DNA from: Bacillota bacterium
Lineage (GTDB): Bacteria > Bacillota > Limnochordia > Darwinibacteriales > Darwinibacteriaceae
Length of the DNA stretch: 64,000 bases
Direction of reading: 5' to 3'
Assembly: GCA_012838305.1 (NCBI GenBank)
Contig: DUPN01000050.1
Coordinates: 19,962-83,961, forward strand
Part shown: piece by piece, positions 6,798 through 19,393 of the stretch
How positions within the stretch are numbered: the stretch's first letter is position 1
How the letters are laid out: each line of letters starts with the position of its first letter
Translations under genes and position numbers: made by a program
Notes under the pieces: generated by a model
The model's input: only the letters and a program-made list of their open reading frames with translations
Told to the model about the DNA's origin: nothing
The model's database searches: none

Positions 6798-8620
6798 TCG
6801 CCCTGGCAGGTAATCCCAACACGGGGAAGAGCACTTTGTTTAACAAACTTACCGGACTGAAGCAGCACACGGGCAACTGGCCCGGGAAAACTGTTCTCTT
6901 GGCCCGAGGAAGCTACACCTATAGGGGACAAACCTATGATATCACAGATCTTCCCGGTACCTACTCCCTTCTTGCCTCGTCGCCAGAGGAGGAGGTAGCT
7001 CGGGATTTTATCTGTTCTGGGCAGCCCCAAGTCACAGTGGTTGTGGTGGATGCCACGGCCCTGGAGCGCAACCTGAACCTGGTGCTGCAGATTACACAGC
7101 TCACCGAGGACGTAATCGTCTGCCTCAACCTCATGGACGAAGCGGAGCGCCAAAATATAACGCTTGATCTTAATCGACTACAAGCAGAACTGGGCGTGCC
7201 CGTCGTACCCACCACCGCCACGACAGGAGCCGGTCTGACAACACTAAAGGAAACCATTGCCCGGATGATCAAAAGAGAGTTAAGACCGCAGCCCAAGTCA
7301 TTGGAGCTCGATCCAAAACACCCTGCTGCCTCCCTCTATTCCCACGCTGAGAAGATCACGCAACAGGTGATCAAAAGTTCTAGGCCAGGTCCCGATCGCA
7401 CCGAGCGCCTAGATAAGCTGGTTACGTCTCCCCACTGGGGCGTTCCCTTGATGCTGAATCTATTAGCTCTCATTCTTTGGCTCACAATTGTAGGAGCCAA
7501 TCATCCTTCTGAACTTCTAGCTCAGATTTTCTCCTGGCTGGAAGACGTCTTAACCCTGCTCTTTCTCAGACTAGGCAGTCCGGCCTGGCTCCATGGTGCC
7601 CTCATCTTAGGGATGTATCGCGGCTTAGCCTGGGTCGTGGCTGTAATGCTGCCTCCCATGGCCATCTTCTTCCCCCTGTTTACCCTGCTGGAGGACTTCG
7701 GTTATCTTCCCCGCCTGGCCTTCAACTTAGATGGCCTCTTTCATAGGGCGGGGGCCCATGGAAAACAGTCACTGACCATGGCCATGGGCCTAGGCTGTAA
7801 CGCGGCCGGTGTGACCGCGGCCCGGATTATTGATTCGCCTCGCGAGCGCCTGGTCGCTATCCTCACAAACAATCTCGTCCCCTGTAATGGACGCTTCCCC
7901 ATGCTCATTGTCATGGGAACGATTATGGCGGCTTCGGTGGCGAATATCCAAGGTGATGGATTCTTGGCAACGCTCGTGGTTCTGATCGCCCTGATCATCA
8001 GTGTCCTGGTAACACTGGCGGTCTCCAAACTCCTCACCTCCACCATTCTCAGGGGCGAATCGTCCTTCTTCATCTTGGAACTCCCCCCTTACCGTCGTCC
8101 CCAGATCGGTACCGTACTGATCCGCTCCTTTCTCGATCGGACCTTAGCTGTGCTCTGGCGGGCCCTGATCGTGGCAGCCCCCTGCGGTCTCTTAATCTGG
8201 ATTCTTGCCAACACCACTCTGGCCGACAGCACCTTGCTGGTCCACTTAGCTAAGTGGCTGCAGCCTCTCGGGAGGGCCATGGGTCTTGACGGAATGATCC
8301 TCCTGGCCTTCCTGCTTGGACTGCCCGCCAATGAAATTGTTATTCCCATCATCTTCATGGGTTACCTGTCCGAAGGAGCCCTGATGGAAGTTCAAGGACT
8401 CGCCACAATTGAACACATCTTGGTGGCCAATGGGTGGACCTGGCTCACCGCCCTAAATTTCTTGATCTTTACCCTGTTTCACTGGCCCTGCGCCACCACC
8501 CTCTTAACCATAAGAAAAGAGACAGGAAGCCTGCGCTGGACACTCCTATCCGCCTTCTTACCAACAGCTCTGGGCACTTGCCTCTGCCTGATTGTCACTG
8601 CCATGGCCTCTTTGATCTGA
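6779..8620 (+). CDS. feoB: FeoB ferrous iron transporter
   Basis: Fe(II) transporter of the inner membrane. The N-terminal GTPase domain (about 1-165) has G1 'GNPNTGKST', G3 'DLPGTYS' and G4 'NLMDE'. A short helical GDI region follows, then a polytopic domain with two gate-type repeats (about 220-600), including 'MGLGCNAAGVTAARII' and 'LLGLPANEIVIPIIF'. At 613 residues it is a short FeoB, as in many Firmicutes. The start is GTG, 8 bases after TAGGAGGG. It sits with feoA, as expected for anaerobes that take up ferrous iron. I did not find a clear Fur or DtxR operator upstream of feoA. Confidence 0.95.
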   Translation: MSPRNLIALAGNPNTGKSTLFNKLTGLKQHTGNWPGKTVLLARGSYTYRGQTYDITDLPGTYSLLASSPEEEVARDFICSGQPQVTVVVVDATALERNLNLVLQITQLTEDVIVCLNLMDEAERQNITLDLNRLQAELGVPVVPTTATTGAGLTTLKETIARMIKRELRPQPKSLELDPKHPAASLYSHAEKITQQVIKSSRPGPDRTERLDKLVTSPHWGVPLMLNLLALILWLTIVGANHPSELLAQIFSWLEDVLTLLFLRLGSPAWLHGALILGMYRGLAWVVAVMLPPMAIFFPLFTLLEDFGYLPRLAFNLDGLFHRAGAHGKQSLTMAMGLGCNAAGVTAARIIDSPRERLVAILTNNLVPCNGRFPMLIVMGTIMAASVANIQGDGFLATLVVLIALIISVLVTLAVSKLLTSTILRGESSFFILELPPYRRPQIGTVLIRSFLDRTLAVLWRALIVAAPCGLLIWILANTTLADSTLLVHLAKWLQPLGRAMGLDGMILLAFLLGLPANEIVIPIIFMGYLSEGALMEVQGLATIEHILVANGWTWLTALNFLIFTLFHWPCATTLLTIRKETGSLRWTLLSAFLPTALGTCLCLIVTAMASLI

Positions 8621-8677
8621 GGGATAGACTTGGCGAAGGGGGCCTTTTCCTTTGGACCTTGTCATTCCGTTAAATAT

Positions 8678-8707
8678 TTGACGCAAGCCTATAGAAAGAT
8701 ATATAAT
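8678..8707 (+). promoter_or_regulatory. Strong sigma-A type promoter for PFOR
   Basis: TTGACG (8678-8683), 18-base spacer, perfect TATAAT (8702-8707). The transcript would carry a leader of about 160 bases before the PFOR start, containing a small hairpin (GTGAC-GCCA-GTCAC near 8768) but no riboswitch I recognise. Confidence 0.8.
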
Positions 8708-8815
8708 TGGGAAGGAATCCATGAGCGAATCGAGAAATGAGTTCCATGGAAAAAATGCCTGTCCTTGTGACGCCAGTCACTATTTGTTCGTTCTTTGGCC
8801 AGGGCCGATCTATAG

Positions 8816-12394
<3,579 letters not shown>

Positions 12395-12416
12395 GTCCAT
12401 CTGTTCGAAAAAGCGA

Positions 12417-12440
12417 AGCAGCCCTCAGGGGCTGCTTTTT
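12417..12440 (+). terminator. Rho-independent terminator after PFOR
   Basis: AGCAGCCC-TCA-GGGGCTGCT followed by TTTTT, about 20 bases after the PFOR stop. Confidence 0.88.
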
Positions 12441-12443
12441 CCT

Positions 12444-13049
12444 TTAGGCAAAGACATGGTTGCCAATCTGCAGCCGTACAGTCTGGGTCCATACCCAACT
12501 GGACGGGGCAACTTTGCGAGGATTCCAGAAGAAAACGGAACCATGGGTGGGATCCACCCCTTTGCGCGCTTCCAATACAGCCAAATAGGCTAGATTGTTG
12601 GGTGTTTGGTTGATGGTTCCATTGGACACCACTTCAAACTGGCGAGGTTGATAGACGGCCGCCCTAACGCTATCGGGAAATCCAGGGTGTTGAAGGCGGT
12701 TGAGCAAGACAGCGGCAACAGCAATCTGCCCGGTAAACGGTTCACCTCTGGCCTCAGCATACACCAAACGAGCCAAAAGACCAATATCGTCCAGATCCTC
12801 CTGGGAGTAATAATCCTCCGGCAGGACAAATCCGCCCTCCAGGGAAGGTAGAATTGGTGTGCTTAGAACCGGTTCTTCCTTCTCCCCTGCCTCCTTCTCC
12901 GATGCTACAGGAATCAGCAACTCTTGACCCGGCACAATGCGATCACCGGCGCTGGGATTGACCGCTAACAGATCCTCAAGACGAACGCTATACCTCTTGG
13001 CCAGAGCCCATAAGGTATCACCGGGCTGCACCACATGGATGAGGGCCAC
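12444..13049 (-). CDS. LysM-SleB type cell wall hydrolase
   Basis: Peptidoglycan hydrolase of the SleB/CwlJ family (lytic activity on spore cortex or vegetative wall). An N-terminal LysM (about residues 4-48, 'HVVQPGDTLWALAKRY') binds glycan; a linker leads to the hydrolase_2 domain (about 88-200, 'ARLVYAEARGEPFTGQIAVAAV', 'FWNPRK'). The catalytic Glu in 'YAEARGE' is present. No signal peptide is visible ahead of the LysM, unlike vegetative secreted enzymes; such proteins in spore formers can be placed on the forespore or coat side. The start is GTG after GGGGGGAG. Monocistronic, convergent with PFOR. Confidence 0.88.
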   Translation of the reverse strand: MALIHVVQPGDTLWALAKRYSVRLEDLLAVNPSAGDRIVPGQELLIPVASEKEAGEKEEPVLSTPILPSLEGGFVLPEDYYSQEDLDDIGLLARLVYAEARGEPFTGQIAVAAVLLNRLQHPGFPDSVRAAVYQPRQFEVVSNGTINQTPNNLAYLAVLEARKGVDPTHGSVFFWNPRKVAPSSWVWTQTVRLQIGNHVFA

Positions 13050-13197
13050 AGCGCTCCCCCCTTTCCTTTAGAATTGTCTCTAACGATAAGCTATGCAAAC
13101 ATGCCCTTCCCGGCGACAGCTCCCATGACCTAGAAGGAAGAATAGGTCTCCCTGTCAAATTAGGGATAGACAGAAGGATACTTAAAGGAGGACAACC

Positions 13198-13902
13198 ATG
13201 ACTACACCGCATAATGCTGCTAAGCCCGGTGATATCGCCAAGACCGTTTTGATGCCGGGCGATCCGCTCAGGGCCAAATTTGTGGCCGAGACCTATCTTT
13301 CCGATGTAAAATGTTATAATGAGGTCCGGGGGATGTATGGCTTTACAGGGCTCTACCAAGGTAAACCCGTATCCGTGCAGGGTCACGGTATGGGAATGCC
13401 TTCCATTGGAATTTATACGTACGAACTGTATAATATGTATGATGTGGACAACATCATCCGGATCGGTTCCGCCGGAGCCATTCGTGAGGACGTCAAGATC
13501 ATGGACCTAGTCTTGGGCATGGGCGCCTGCACCGATTCGAATTACGCCTATCAGTACGGCATGCCCGGGACCTACGCTCCCATTGCCACCTATGACCTCT
13601 TGGAGAAAGCGGTGGAGATTGCCAAAGAAAAGGAACAGAAATACTTTGTAGGCAATGTCCTTTCCGCCGACATTTTCTACAACCCACTTGGCCACGGACC
13701 ATGGAAAGAGATGGGTGTGCTAGCTGTGGAAATGGAAGCGGCAGCCCTGTACCTAAACGCAGCAAAGGCCAAGAAAAACGCCCTGTGCATGCTGACCATT
13801 TCCGATGAAATCCACAGCGGCCAGGAACTGCCGGCCCATGATCGCCAGGTGAGTTTTACCAAGATGATGGAAATCGCCCTAGAGTTGGCCATCAGCCTGT
13901 AA
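13198..13902 (+). CDS. deoD: Purine nucleoside phosphorylase, DeoD type
   Basis: Phosphorolysis of purine (deoxy)nucleosides in salvage. A full-length 234-residue hexameric-type enzyme of the NP-II family. Landmarks are '[18 protein letters not shown]' (phosphate site, Arg24 region), '[16 protein letters not shown]', 'RIGSAGAI' and '[13 protein letters not shown]' (nucleoside site). The Asp near the end, '[10 protein letters not shown]', is the general acid. ATG after AAGGAGG. It ends at a GC-rich hairpin and is probably monocistronic. Confidence 0.95.
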   Translation: MTTPHNAAKPGDIAKTVLMPGDPLRAKFVAETYLSDVKCYNEVRGMYGFTGLYQGKPVSVQGHGMGMPSIGIYTYELYNMYDVDNIIRIGSAGAIREDVKIMDLVLGMGACTDSNYAYQYGMPGTYAPIATYDLLEKAVEIAKEKEQKYFVGNVLSADIFYNPLGHGPWKEMGVLAVEMEAAALYLNAAKAKKNALCMLTISDEIHSGQELPAHDRQVSFTKMMEIALELAISL

Positions 13903-13918
13903 AGGGCGCAGCAACAGC

Positions 13919-13948
13919 AAACCCAACCCCCTTGGGTTGGGTTATTTT
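13919..13948 (+). terminator. Terminator after deoD
   Basis: AACCCAACCC-CCTT-GGGTTGGGTT followed by ATTTT, 17 bases after the deoD stop. Confidence 0.75.
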
Positions 13949-13968
13949 AGGTACTTTTGGAGGTTCCC

Positions 13969-15228
13969 ATGAAAAGACCATTCGTAGATGCCCAGACATT
14001 GCGCAGCATTGCTTCTGAATATCCCACACCTTTCCACCTCTATGATGAGCGGGGTATCCGTGAAAACGCCCGCCGACTGCACCAAGCCTTTGCCTGGAAC
14101 CCAGGATTCAAGGAGTATTTTGCGGTCAAAGCCACGCCCAATCCTGCGATTTTGGAAATCCTGCGGGAGGAAGGCTGCGGAGTAGACTGCGCCACACTGA
14201 CCGAGCTTATGCTGGCTGAGGCCGTAGGATTTGCAGGGCATGAAATCATGTTTTCATCGAACATGACACCCTTTGAGGACTTCCAGTTAGCGCATAAACT
14301 TGGGGCCATCATTAACCTTGACGATCTCACCGATGTGGAGTATTTTCAAAGGCTCCCTAGTATCCCCGAGACGGTCTGTTTACGGTATAACCCGGGGGGG
14401 AATTTCCGATTGACCAACGAGATCATGGACACCCCTGGCGAGGCCAAGTATGGCTTGACCAGAACCCAACTCACTGAAGCCGTGACCCAATTGCTTCAGC
14501 TCGGGGTGGGAAAATTCGGCCTTCACGCTTTCTTAGCCAGCAATGTGACGAGCAACGACTACTATCCCACCCTAGCGAAAATGCTCTTCGAGGTCGTCCG
14601 CGATCTCCAGGCCGAAACGGGAGCAAGGTTTACCTTTGTGAACCTCTCTGGCGGAATCGGCGTGCCTTATCTTCCCGGCCAGGAGCCAGCGGACATTTCC
14701 AGAATTGGAGCCGGTGTGGAGCAAGCCTTCCAGGACATCCTCGTTCCTGAAGGTCTGGGCCATCTGGCCATCATGACTGAGCTGGGCCGCTTTATGCTCG
14801 CTCCTTACGGGCATCTGATCGCCACGGCGATCCGCCACAAAAACATCCATAAGAACTACATTGGTCTGGATGCATGTGCGGCTAACCTCATGCGCCCGGC
14901 CATGTATGGATCCTACCACCACATTACGGTGGCAGGGAAAGAAGACCATCCCTGCGATCACATCTACGATGTTGTGGGCGGCCTCTGCGAAAACAACGAT
15001 AAATTCGCTATCAACAGGCATCTGCCCCGAATTGAGCAAGGAGACCTGGTGGTTATCCACGATACGGGCGCCCATGGTTTTTCCATGGGCTATAATTACA
15101 ATGGCAAGCTACGTTCAGCAGAAGTGCTGCTGAGAATGGACGGAAGCACCAAGCTTATTCGCCGCGCTGAGACTCCCGCAGACTATTTTGCCACCCTAGA
15201 GCTGCCCATACCCTCATCTAGAACGTAG
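13969..15228 (+). CDS. Diaminopimelate decarboxylase-like PLP enzyme (fold III)
   Basis: PLP-dependent decarboxylase of the LysA/Orn-DAP-Arg family, probably meso-diaminopimelate to lysine. The PLP Lys lies in 'EYFAVKATPNPAIL', the phosphate-binding Gly run in 'NLSGGIGVPY', and the C-terminal barrel holds 'CAANLMRPAMYGSYHH' and 'GGLCENNDKFA'. The usual 'CESxD' substrate-site motif is 'CENND', and the strand usually read GxHxHIGS is 'GLHAFLASN', marking a divergent LysA clade I associate with clostridia; another diamine or amino-acid substrate cannot be excluded. The track's TTG 13957 lies in the ribosome-binding site; ATG 13969 follows TTTTGGAGG. 419 residues. It overlaps convergent msrA by 15 bases. 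Confidence 0.82.
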   Translation: MKRPFVDAQTLRSIASEYPTPFHLYDERGIRENARRLHQAFAWNPGFKEYFAVKATPNPAILEILREEGCGVDCATLTELMLAEAVGFAGHEIMFSSNMTPFEDFQLAHKLGAIINLDDLTDVEYFQRLPSIPETVCLRYNPGGNFRLTNEIMDTPGEAKYGLTRTQLTEAVTQLLQLGVGKFGLHAFLASNVTSNDYYPTLAKMLFEVVRDLQAETGARFTFVNLSGGIGVPYLPGQEPADISRIGAGVEQAFQDILVPEGLGHLAIMTELGRFMLAPYGHLIATAIRHKNIHKNYIGLDACAANLMRPAMYGSYHHITVAGKEDHPCDHIYDVVGGLCENNDKFAINRHLPRIEQGDLVVIHDTGAHGFSMGYNYNGKLRSAEVLLRMDGSTKLIRRAETPADYFATLELPIPSSRT

Positions 15229-15747
15229 CCTATCCTGGAACTGTTTGCGGAATTTGGCCACCTTAGGGGCGATGACCATTTGGCAGTAAGCCTGCTCGGG
15301 GTTTTGGGCGAAATAATTGCGATGATAGGGCTCTGCGGGATAAAAGGCCTGCAGCTCTGTGACTTCCGTAACGATGGGATCGTCCCACAGTTCAGCCATG
15401 GCAGCCATTACCTCTTGAGCCGCGTCTCTCTCGGACGGGTCTTCATAGAAGATCACGGAACGGTATTGGCTTCCGACATCGGCCCCCTGCCGATTCAGCG
15501 TTGTGGGGTCATGGGTGCTGAAAAAGACCTGCAAGAGCTGCTTGTAACTGATAATACTCCGATCATAGGTGATCTGCACCACCTCGGCATGACCCGTCTC
15601 GCCGGTGCATACCTGTTGATAACTTGGATTTTCTACATGTCCTCCGCTGTAACCTGAAACAACCTTTACAACGCCGGCCAAATCACTGAAAATGGCTTCT
15701 AAACACCAAAAACAGCCTCCACCAAAGGTGGCCCTCGCTTGATCCAT
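15214..15747 (-). CDS. msrA: Peptide methionine-S-sulfoxide reductase MsrA
   Basis: Reduces methionine-S-sulfoxide in proteins. Catalytic motif 'FGGGCFWCLEAIF' with the nucleophilic Cys (C12), then 'GYSGGHVENPSYQQVC' and 'YRSVIFY', and a C-terminal 'YCQMVIAPK' with the likely resolving Cys. 177 residues, normal length. The ORF track's 401-residue frame is mostly antisense to the methyltransferase; the true start is ATG 15747 after GGAGGGACGAG. Its start lies only 42 bases from the divergent methyltransferase start, so the promoters overlap. No MsrB is fused or adjacent. Confidence 0.95.
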   Translation of the reverse strand: MDQARATFGGGCFWCLEAIFSDLAGVVKVVSGYSGGHVENPSYQQVCTGETGHAEVVQITYDRSIISYKQLLQVFFSTHDPTTLNRQGADVGSQYRSVIFYEDPSERDAAQEVMAAMAELWDDPIVTEVTELQAFYPAEPYHRNYFAQNPEQAYCQMVIAPKVAKFRKQFQDRLRSR

Positions 15748-15789
15748 AGGTCTCGTCCCTCCAAATTCATCGTAAGAAAAGGTGATCAC

Positions 15790-16554
15790 TTGGAATCCAT
15801 ATACGGGTTTCCTCAATACTATGAAATTGCGTTTTCGTACCGGGATATCGCCTCTGAAGTGGATGTGATGGAAGAGGCTATCCGCAGGTACTCGAAAATT
15901 CCCGTCCACAACGTGTTGGAGTTGGCCTGCGGCAACAGCCCCCATATGCTGGAGTTCTCTTCCCGGGGTTATCAATACTCTGGACTGGATTTGAGCCCAA
16001 CTATGGTCGAGTTTGCCAAAGAGAAGGCCAAAAACGAAAACCTCGACGTCCAGTTTTACCTGGCCAACTTTGTTGATTTTCGCCTCAAGGAACCGGTGGA
16101 CTTTATCTACATTATGCTCGGTTCGCTCTATGTCAATAACACCGAGGAGCTCCTGAGCCACTTCAGTGCGGTGGAGCAAGCCCTCAAGCCCGGTGGGCTC
16201 TATTTTCTGGACTGGTGCATTGACTTCTCTCCCCTGGATAACACCCAAGACAGCTGGGTGATGCGCAAAGATGGCATCACGGTCACCACCCTTTATACGA
16301 CCCGCCTCTTCCATGCCGCAGAACAGCTCTACGAAGAGAATATCCTCTTTACGGTTAAGGATCACGGTATCCAAAAGACATTGGCACATAGGGGATCCAG
16401 GAGAGCGATCTTTCCCCAAGAGTTCGTGCTGGCCACAACCAAACTACACCACTTTGAGCTTCTCGGTTGGTGGAATGACTGGAACTGGAAAAGGCCCCTC
16501 GGGGAAGGACGGACCGAAATCATCCGCCCCATCACCATTTTACGACGTCTTTAA
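15790..16554 (+). CDS. Class I SAM-dependent methyltransferase
   Basis: Rossmann-fold methyltransferase of unknown substrate, about 254 residues. Motif I 'VLELACGNSPHMLEF' and the acidic loop 'YSGLDLSPTMVEFAKE' bind SAM; 'PVDFIYIMLGSLYV' matches motif IV. The ORF track start (TTG 15739) runs into the divergent msrA start; TTG 15790 follows AAAAGGTGATC and leads straight into the conserved opening. The stop overlaps that of the convergent alcohol dehydrogenase by three bases. No neighbour suggests a pathway. Confidence 0.8.
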   Translation: MESIYGFPQYYEIAFSYRDIASEVDVMEEAIRRYSKIPVHNVLELACGNSPHMLEFSSRGYQYSGLDLSPTMVEFAKEKAKNENLDVQFYLANFVDFRLKEPVDFIYIMLGSLYVNNTEELLSHFSAVEQALKPGGLYFLDWCIDFSPLDNTQDSWVMRKDGITVTTLYTTRLFHAAEQLYEENILFTVKDHGIQKTLAHRGSRRAIFPQEFVLATTKLHHFELLGWWNDWNWKRPLGEGRTEIIRPITILRRL

Positions 16555-17723
16555 CCCTGACAGAGGCGGTAGATGCCCAAGACATCACTTTGCCCGAGGG
16601 GCAGGAAACTGCCGAGTCTTTTCGTATCGCCCGCTGTAGCCATTTCGGCCATGTCCTCCAGCCGATCAGCGGGGATGTTGGCGTCAGACAAGGTTGTGGG
16701 CAGGCCAATACGGCGGAAAAAGTCCTCTAGACGCCGGATTCCTTCCAGAATTGTCTGTTCTGGATGATGGAAATTCTGTTCCACACCGAAGACGCGGACC
16801 GCAAACTGCACAAAACGCTCTGGATCCTGTCGGTATACATACTTCATCCAAGCAGGAAACACAATGGCTAATCCCGCACCATGGGCCAGATCATACATTG
16901 CGCTCAGCTCATGCTCAATGGCATGGGAAGCCCAGTCCTCGCTGCGGCCCACACCCAACAGACCGTTATGGGCCACCGTTCCAGCCCACATAATATTCGC
17001 CCTTGCCCCGTAATTCTCCGGTTCGGCAATCGCCTGAGGAGCTTCCTGGATAATGCTGCGCATGGCTCCCTCGCAGAGATGATCGCCCAAACCCACATGG
17101 TCTTCCCTGGTGAAATAGCGTTCTAAGATATGGGCAAACATATCAGCCACGCCGCAGGCGGTCTGATACGCAGGCAAGGTGTAGGTGAGTTCCGGATTCA
17201 TCAAGGCGAATTTCGGACGCATGAGAACAGAACCATATCCGACTTTCCGCCAACCATCCTCGTTGGTCACAACAGCACTGGTACTGGATTCGCTCCCCGC
17301 GGCAGGAATGGTCAAGACCACACCCACGGGTAAGGTCTCCCTCGCTTTGGCCTTTCCTGCATAAAAATCCCAGACATCTCCCTCATACGGAACGCCGATG
17401 GCGATGGATTTGGCGGAATCGATCACACTTCCCCCGCCCACGGCCAAGATCAGATCCACCCGCTCCTCACGTGCCAACGCAATGCCTTGACGAACAAGGC
17501 TCAACCGCGGATTGGGCTGAACACCGCCGAGCTCCACGATCTCCAAACCTGCCTCTTGGAGCGAGGCTGTCACCCGGTCCTTGAGACCCGTACGTACAAT
17601 GTGCCCGCCGCCATAGTGTAGCAAAACCTTCTTACCCCATGCTGCCGCCTCTTTACCTGCGTGTTCCTCCGCTCCCCGTCCGAAGACAATCTTTGTGATG
17701 TTAGAATACGTAAAGTCAAGCAT
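16551..17723 (-). CDS. Iron-containing alcohol dehydrogenase (BDH/YugJ type)
   Basis: NAD(P)H-dependent group III alcohol dehydrogenase, likely reducing aldehydes such as butyraldehyde. The N-terminal dinucleotide domain has 'LAVGGGSVIDSAKSIA'. The C-terminal metal domain has D in 'GVADMFAHILE' and the His of 'SHAIEHELSAMYDLAHGAGLA', the normal Fe/Zn ligands. 390 residues, full length. The ATG follows AGGAGGAGG. It lies 17 bases downstream of the GH130 gene on the same strand and may be co-transcribed. Coenzyme preference and natural substrate are not evident. Confidence 0.92.
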   Translation of the reverse strand: MLDFTYSNITKIVFGRGAEEHAGKEAAAWGKKVLLHYGGGHIVRTGLKDRVTASLQEAGLEIVELGGVQPNPRLSLVRQGIALAREERVDLILAVGGGSVIDSAKSIAIGVPYEGDVWDFYAGKAKARETLPVGVVLTIPAAGSESSTSAVVTNEDGWRKVGYGSVLMRPKFALMNPELTYTLPAYQTACGVADMFAHILERYFTREDHVGLGDHLCEGAMRSIIQEAPQAIAEPENYGARANIMWAGTVAHNGLLGVGRSEDWASHAIEHELSAMYDLAHGAGLAIVFPAWMKYVYRQDPERFVQFAVRVFGVEQNFHHPEQTILEGIRRLEDFFRRIGLPTTLSDANIPADRLEDMAEMATAGDTKRLGSFLPLGQSDVLGIYRLCQG

Positions 17724-17740
17724 ACTCTTCCTCCTCCTGA

Positions 17741-18727
17741 TTAAGAGATCATAGAATTATCCTTCGTGAACTGAACCAATTCCTGCACATAGCCAAAAGC
17801 AATCGCAGTTACTGTATCCGCGCCTCCATAGTACAAAGCCATGCGCCCCGTTGCACTATCCACCAGAGCGGCACAGGGGAAAGCCACATTGGGAACATCA
17901 CCGACGCACTCATAGTACGTTTGCGGTGATAAGATATAGGGATGGGTCCGGGCAAGCACTTTCCAAGGCTGATCAAGATCCAGCAGGGCAGCACCGACAC
18001 TGTAGACGAAACCGTTACAGGATGTGAGGACACCATGGTAGATCAGGAGCCAGCCTTCGGACGTTTCAATGGGGATGGGACCTGCCCCGATTTTCGTAGA
18101 CTGCCACCCAAGGGTGGTGCCCATGACATGGCGATGCCGGCCCCAATAGGTCAGGTCAGGGCTCTCACTGTAAAAAATGTCCCCGAAGGGAGTGTGTCCA
18201 TTGTCGCTCGGCCGAGAGAGCATGGCGAAGTTGCCCTTAATCTTGCGCGGGAAGAGCACCCCATTGCGGTTAAAGGGCAAAAAGGCGTTCTCCAACTGAT
18301 AAAATGTCGCAAAATCCTTCGTATAGGCCACACCAATAGTTGGGCCGTGGTAGCCATTGCACCAGGTGATGTAGTAGCGGTCCTCGATCCGGACCACTCG
18401 GGGATCATAACCGTAGACAAAATCTCCAATGTCTGGATCATAACAGACAAAGGAGATGGGGTCATGCTCAATGGTCCAGTTCAGGGCATCCTTACTGCGT
18501 CCAGAATGGATGCGCATCTCTCGGGCTCTATTGTCCACCCGAAATACACCGCGAAATTCTTCACCGAAAGGTACCACAGCGCTGTTAAATATGCTGTTGG
18601 CGCAGGGGATTAGATCCCGGGGAATCACCGGGTTTTGAGAAAAGCGCCATAAAACATCACTACTTCCAGCCGGCCGCTCCTCCCAGGGAATATGGGGAAG
18701 TCTCTCACCAACGATCCTTACACTCAT
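17741..18727 (-). CDS. GH130 family beta-mannoside phosphorylase-like protein
   Basis: Five-bladed beta-propeller enzyme of family GH130. Known members phosphorolyse beta-mannosides such as mannosyl-glucose, mannobiose or mannosylated N-glycan cores. Signs are '[20 protein letters not shown]', '[16 protein letters not shown]', '[21 protein letters not shown]' and the terminal '[17 protein letters not shown]'. Cytoplasmic, no signal peptide, about 328 residues. Two ATGs lie close together; 18727 has the better distance (6 bases) from AAGGAGG. No sugar transporter or mannose isomerase is adjacent, so the substrate is open. It sits between an exported cyclophilin and the Fe-dehydrogenase. Confidence 0.88.
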   Translation of the reverse strand: MSVRIVGERLPHIPWEERPAGSSDVLWRFSQNPVIPRDLIPCANSIFNSAVVPFGEEFRGVFRVDNRAREMRIHSGRSKDALNWTIEHDPISFVCYDPDIGDFVYGYDPRVVRIEDRYYITWCNGYHGPTIGVAYTKDFATFYQLENAFLPFNRNGVLFPRKIKGNFAMLSRPSDNGHTPFGDIFYSESPDLTYWGRHRHVMGTTLGWQSTKIGAGPIPIETSEGWLLIYHGVLTSCNGFVYSVGAALLDLDQPWKVLARTHPYILSPQTYYECVGDVPNVAFPCAALVDSATGRMALYYGGADTVTAIAFGYVQELVQFTKDNSMIS

Positions 18728-18751
18728 GGTCATCCTCCTTGATGCTTTCTG

Positions 18752-19360
18752 CTAGATCGTATCGGGCTCGGGATACTCAACTCCGAACGTTTCTACCGTA
18801 AGCTTCTCCATGCGCTGCTCCGCAAGGGGTTTATCCATTCTATCCCGGGGTGCCGATACAATGGCATCGGCCACGTCCATGCCCTTCACCACCTGGCCAA
18901 AGGCCGCGTAGGCACCGTCTAGATGGGGAGCATCAGCCACCATCAGGAAAAACTGGGAGCCTGCTGAATCGGGCCTGTTTGTGCGGGCCATGGAAATAAC
19001 GCCCCGCTGGTGCTGGAGGGTATTGGCAAAACCATTCTGTTCAAATTCTCCCTTAATGCTATAGCCGGGACCGCCTGTGCCTGTACCTGTTGGATCTCCA
19101 CCCTGGATCATGAAACCTGGAATGATACGGTGAAAGATCAGTCCATCATAATATCCCTTTTGTACCAGAGAAATAAAGTTGTGCACGGTGTTAGGGGCAA
19201 CCTCGGGGAACAGTTCAATTTCCATCACCCCAAGTTCACCACAGTCTACTGTAACCACAGGGTTTTTCGCCTGCGCATCCTCCGCATGAGCGGGATTTGC
19301 TGCAGCAATAACCATGGCCACAACTCCAAATATCAGCCCTGCCGTCCGCACATAATCCAC
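18752..19360 (-). CDS. Exported cyclophilin-type peptidyl-prolyl cis-trans isomerase
   Basis: Cyclophilin PPIase with a Sec signal peptide, so it acts outside the cytoplasm. Signal: hydrophobic 'GLIFGVVAMVIAAA' and a probable cleavage after 'PAHA'. The catalytic core has 'FHRIIPGFMIQGGDPTGTGTGG' (with the active Arg), 'GVISMARTNRPDSAGSQFF' and 'LDGAYAAFGQVVKGMD'. GTG 19360, 8 bases after GGAGG, is preferred over ATG 19375, which lies in the Shine-Dalgarno region. It follows the beta-barrel gene by about 33 bases and may belong to the ABC-LolA-barrel operon, where a periplasmic folding helper would make sense. Confidence 0.9.
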   Translation of the reverse strand: MDYVRTAGLIFGVVAMVIAAANPAHAEDAQAKNPVVTVDCGELGVMEIELFPEVAPNTVHNFISLVQKGYYDGLIFHRIIPGFMIQGGDPTGTGTGGPGYSIKGEFEQNGFANTLQHQRGVISMARTNRPDSAGSQFFLMVADAPHLDGAYAAFGQVVKGMDVADAIVSAPRDRMDKPLAEQRMEKLTVETFGVEYPEPDTI

Positions 19361-19393
19361 TGCGCCAACCTCCATCTGTATGATTTTCTTTGC

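Noticed and set aside
15748-16419. N-terminal 224 residues of the 401-residue minus ORF ending in msrA
   Set aside because: This part is antisense to the methyltransferase; MsrA has its own ATG and Shine-Dalgarno at 15747 and normal length from there.
17942-18613. 223-residue plus-strand ORF
   Set aside because: Antisense shadow of the GH130 gene; no start signal or recognisable domain.
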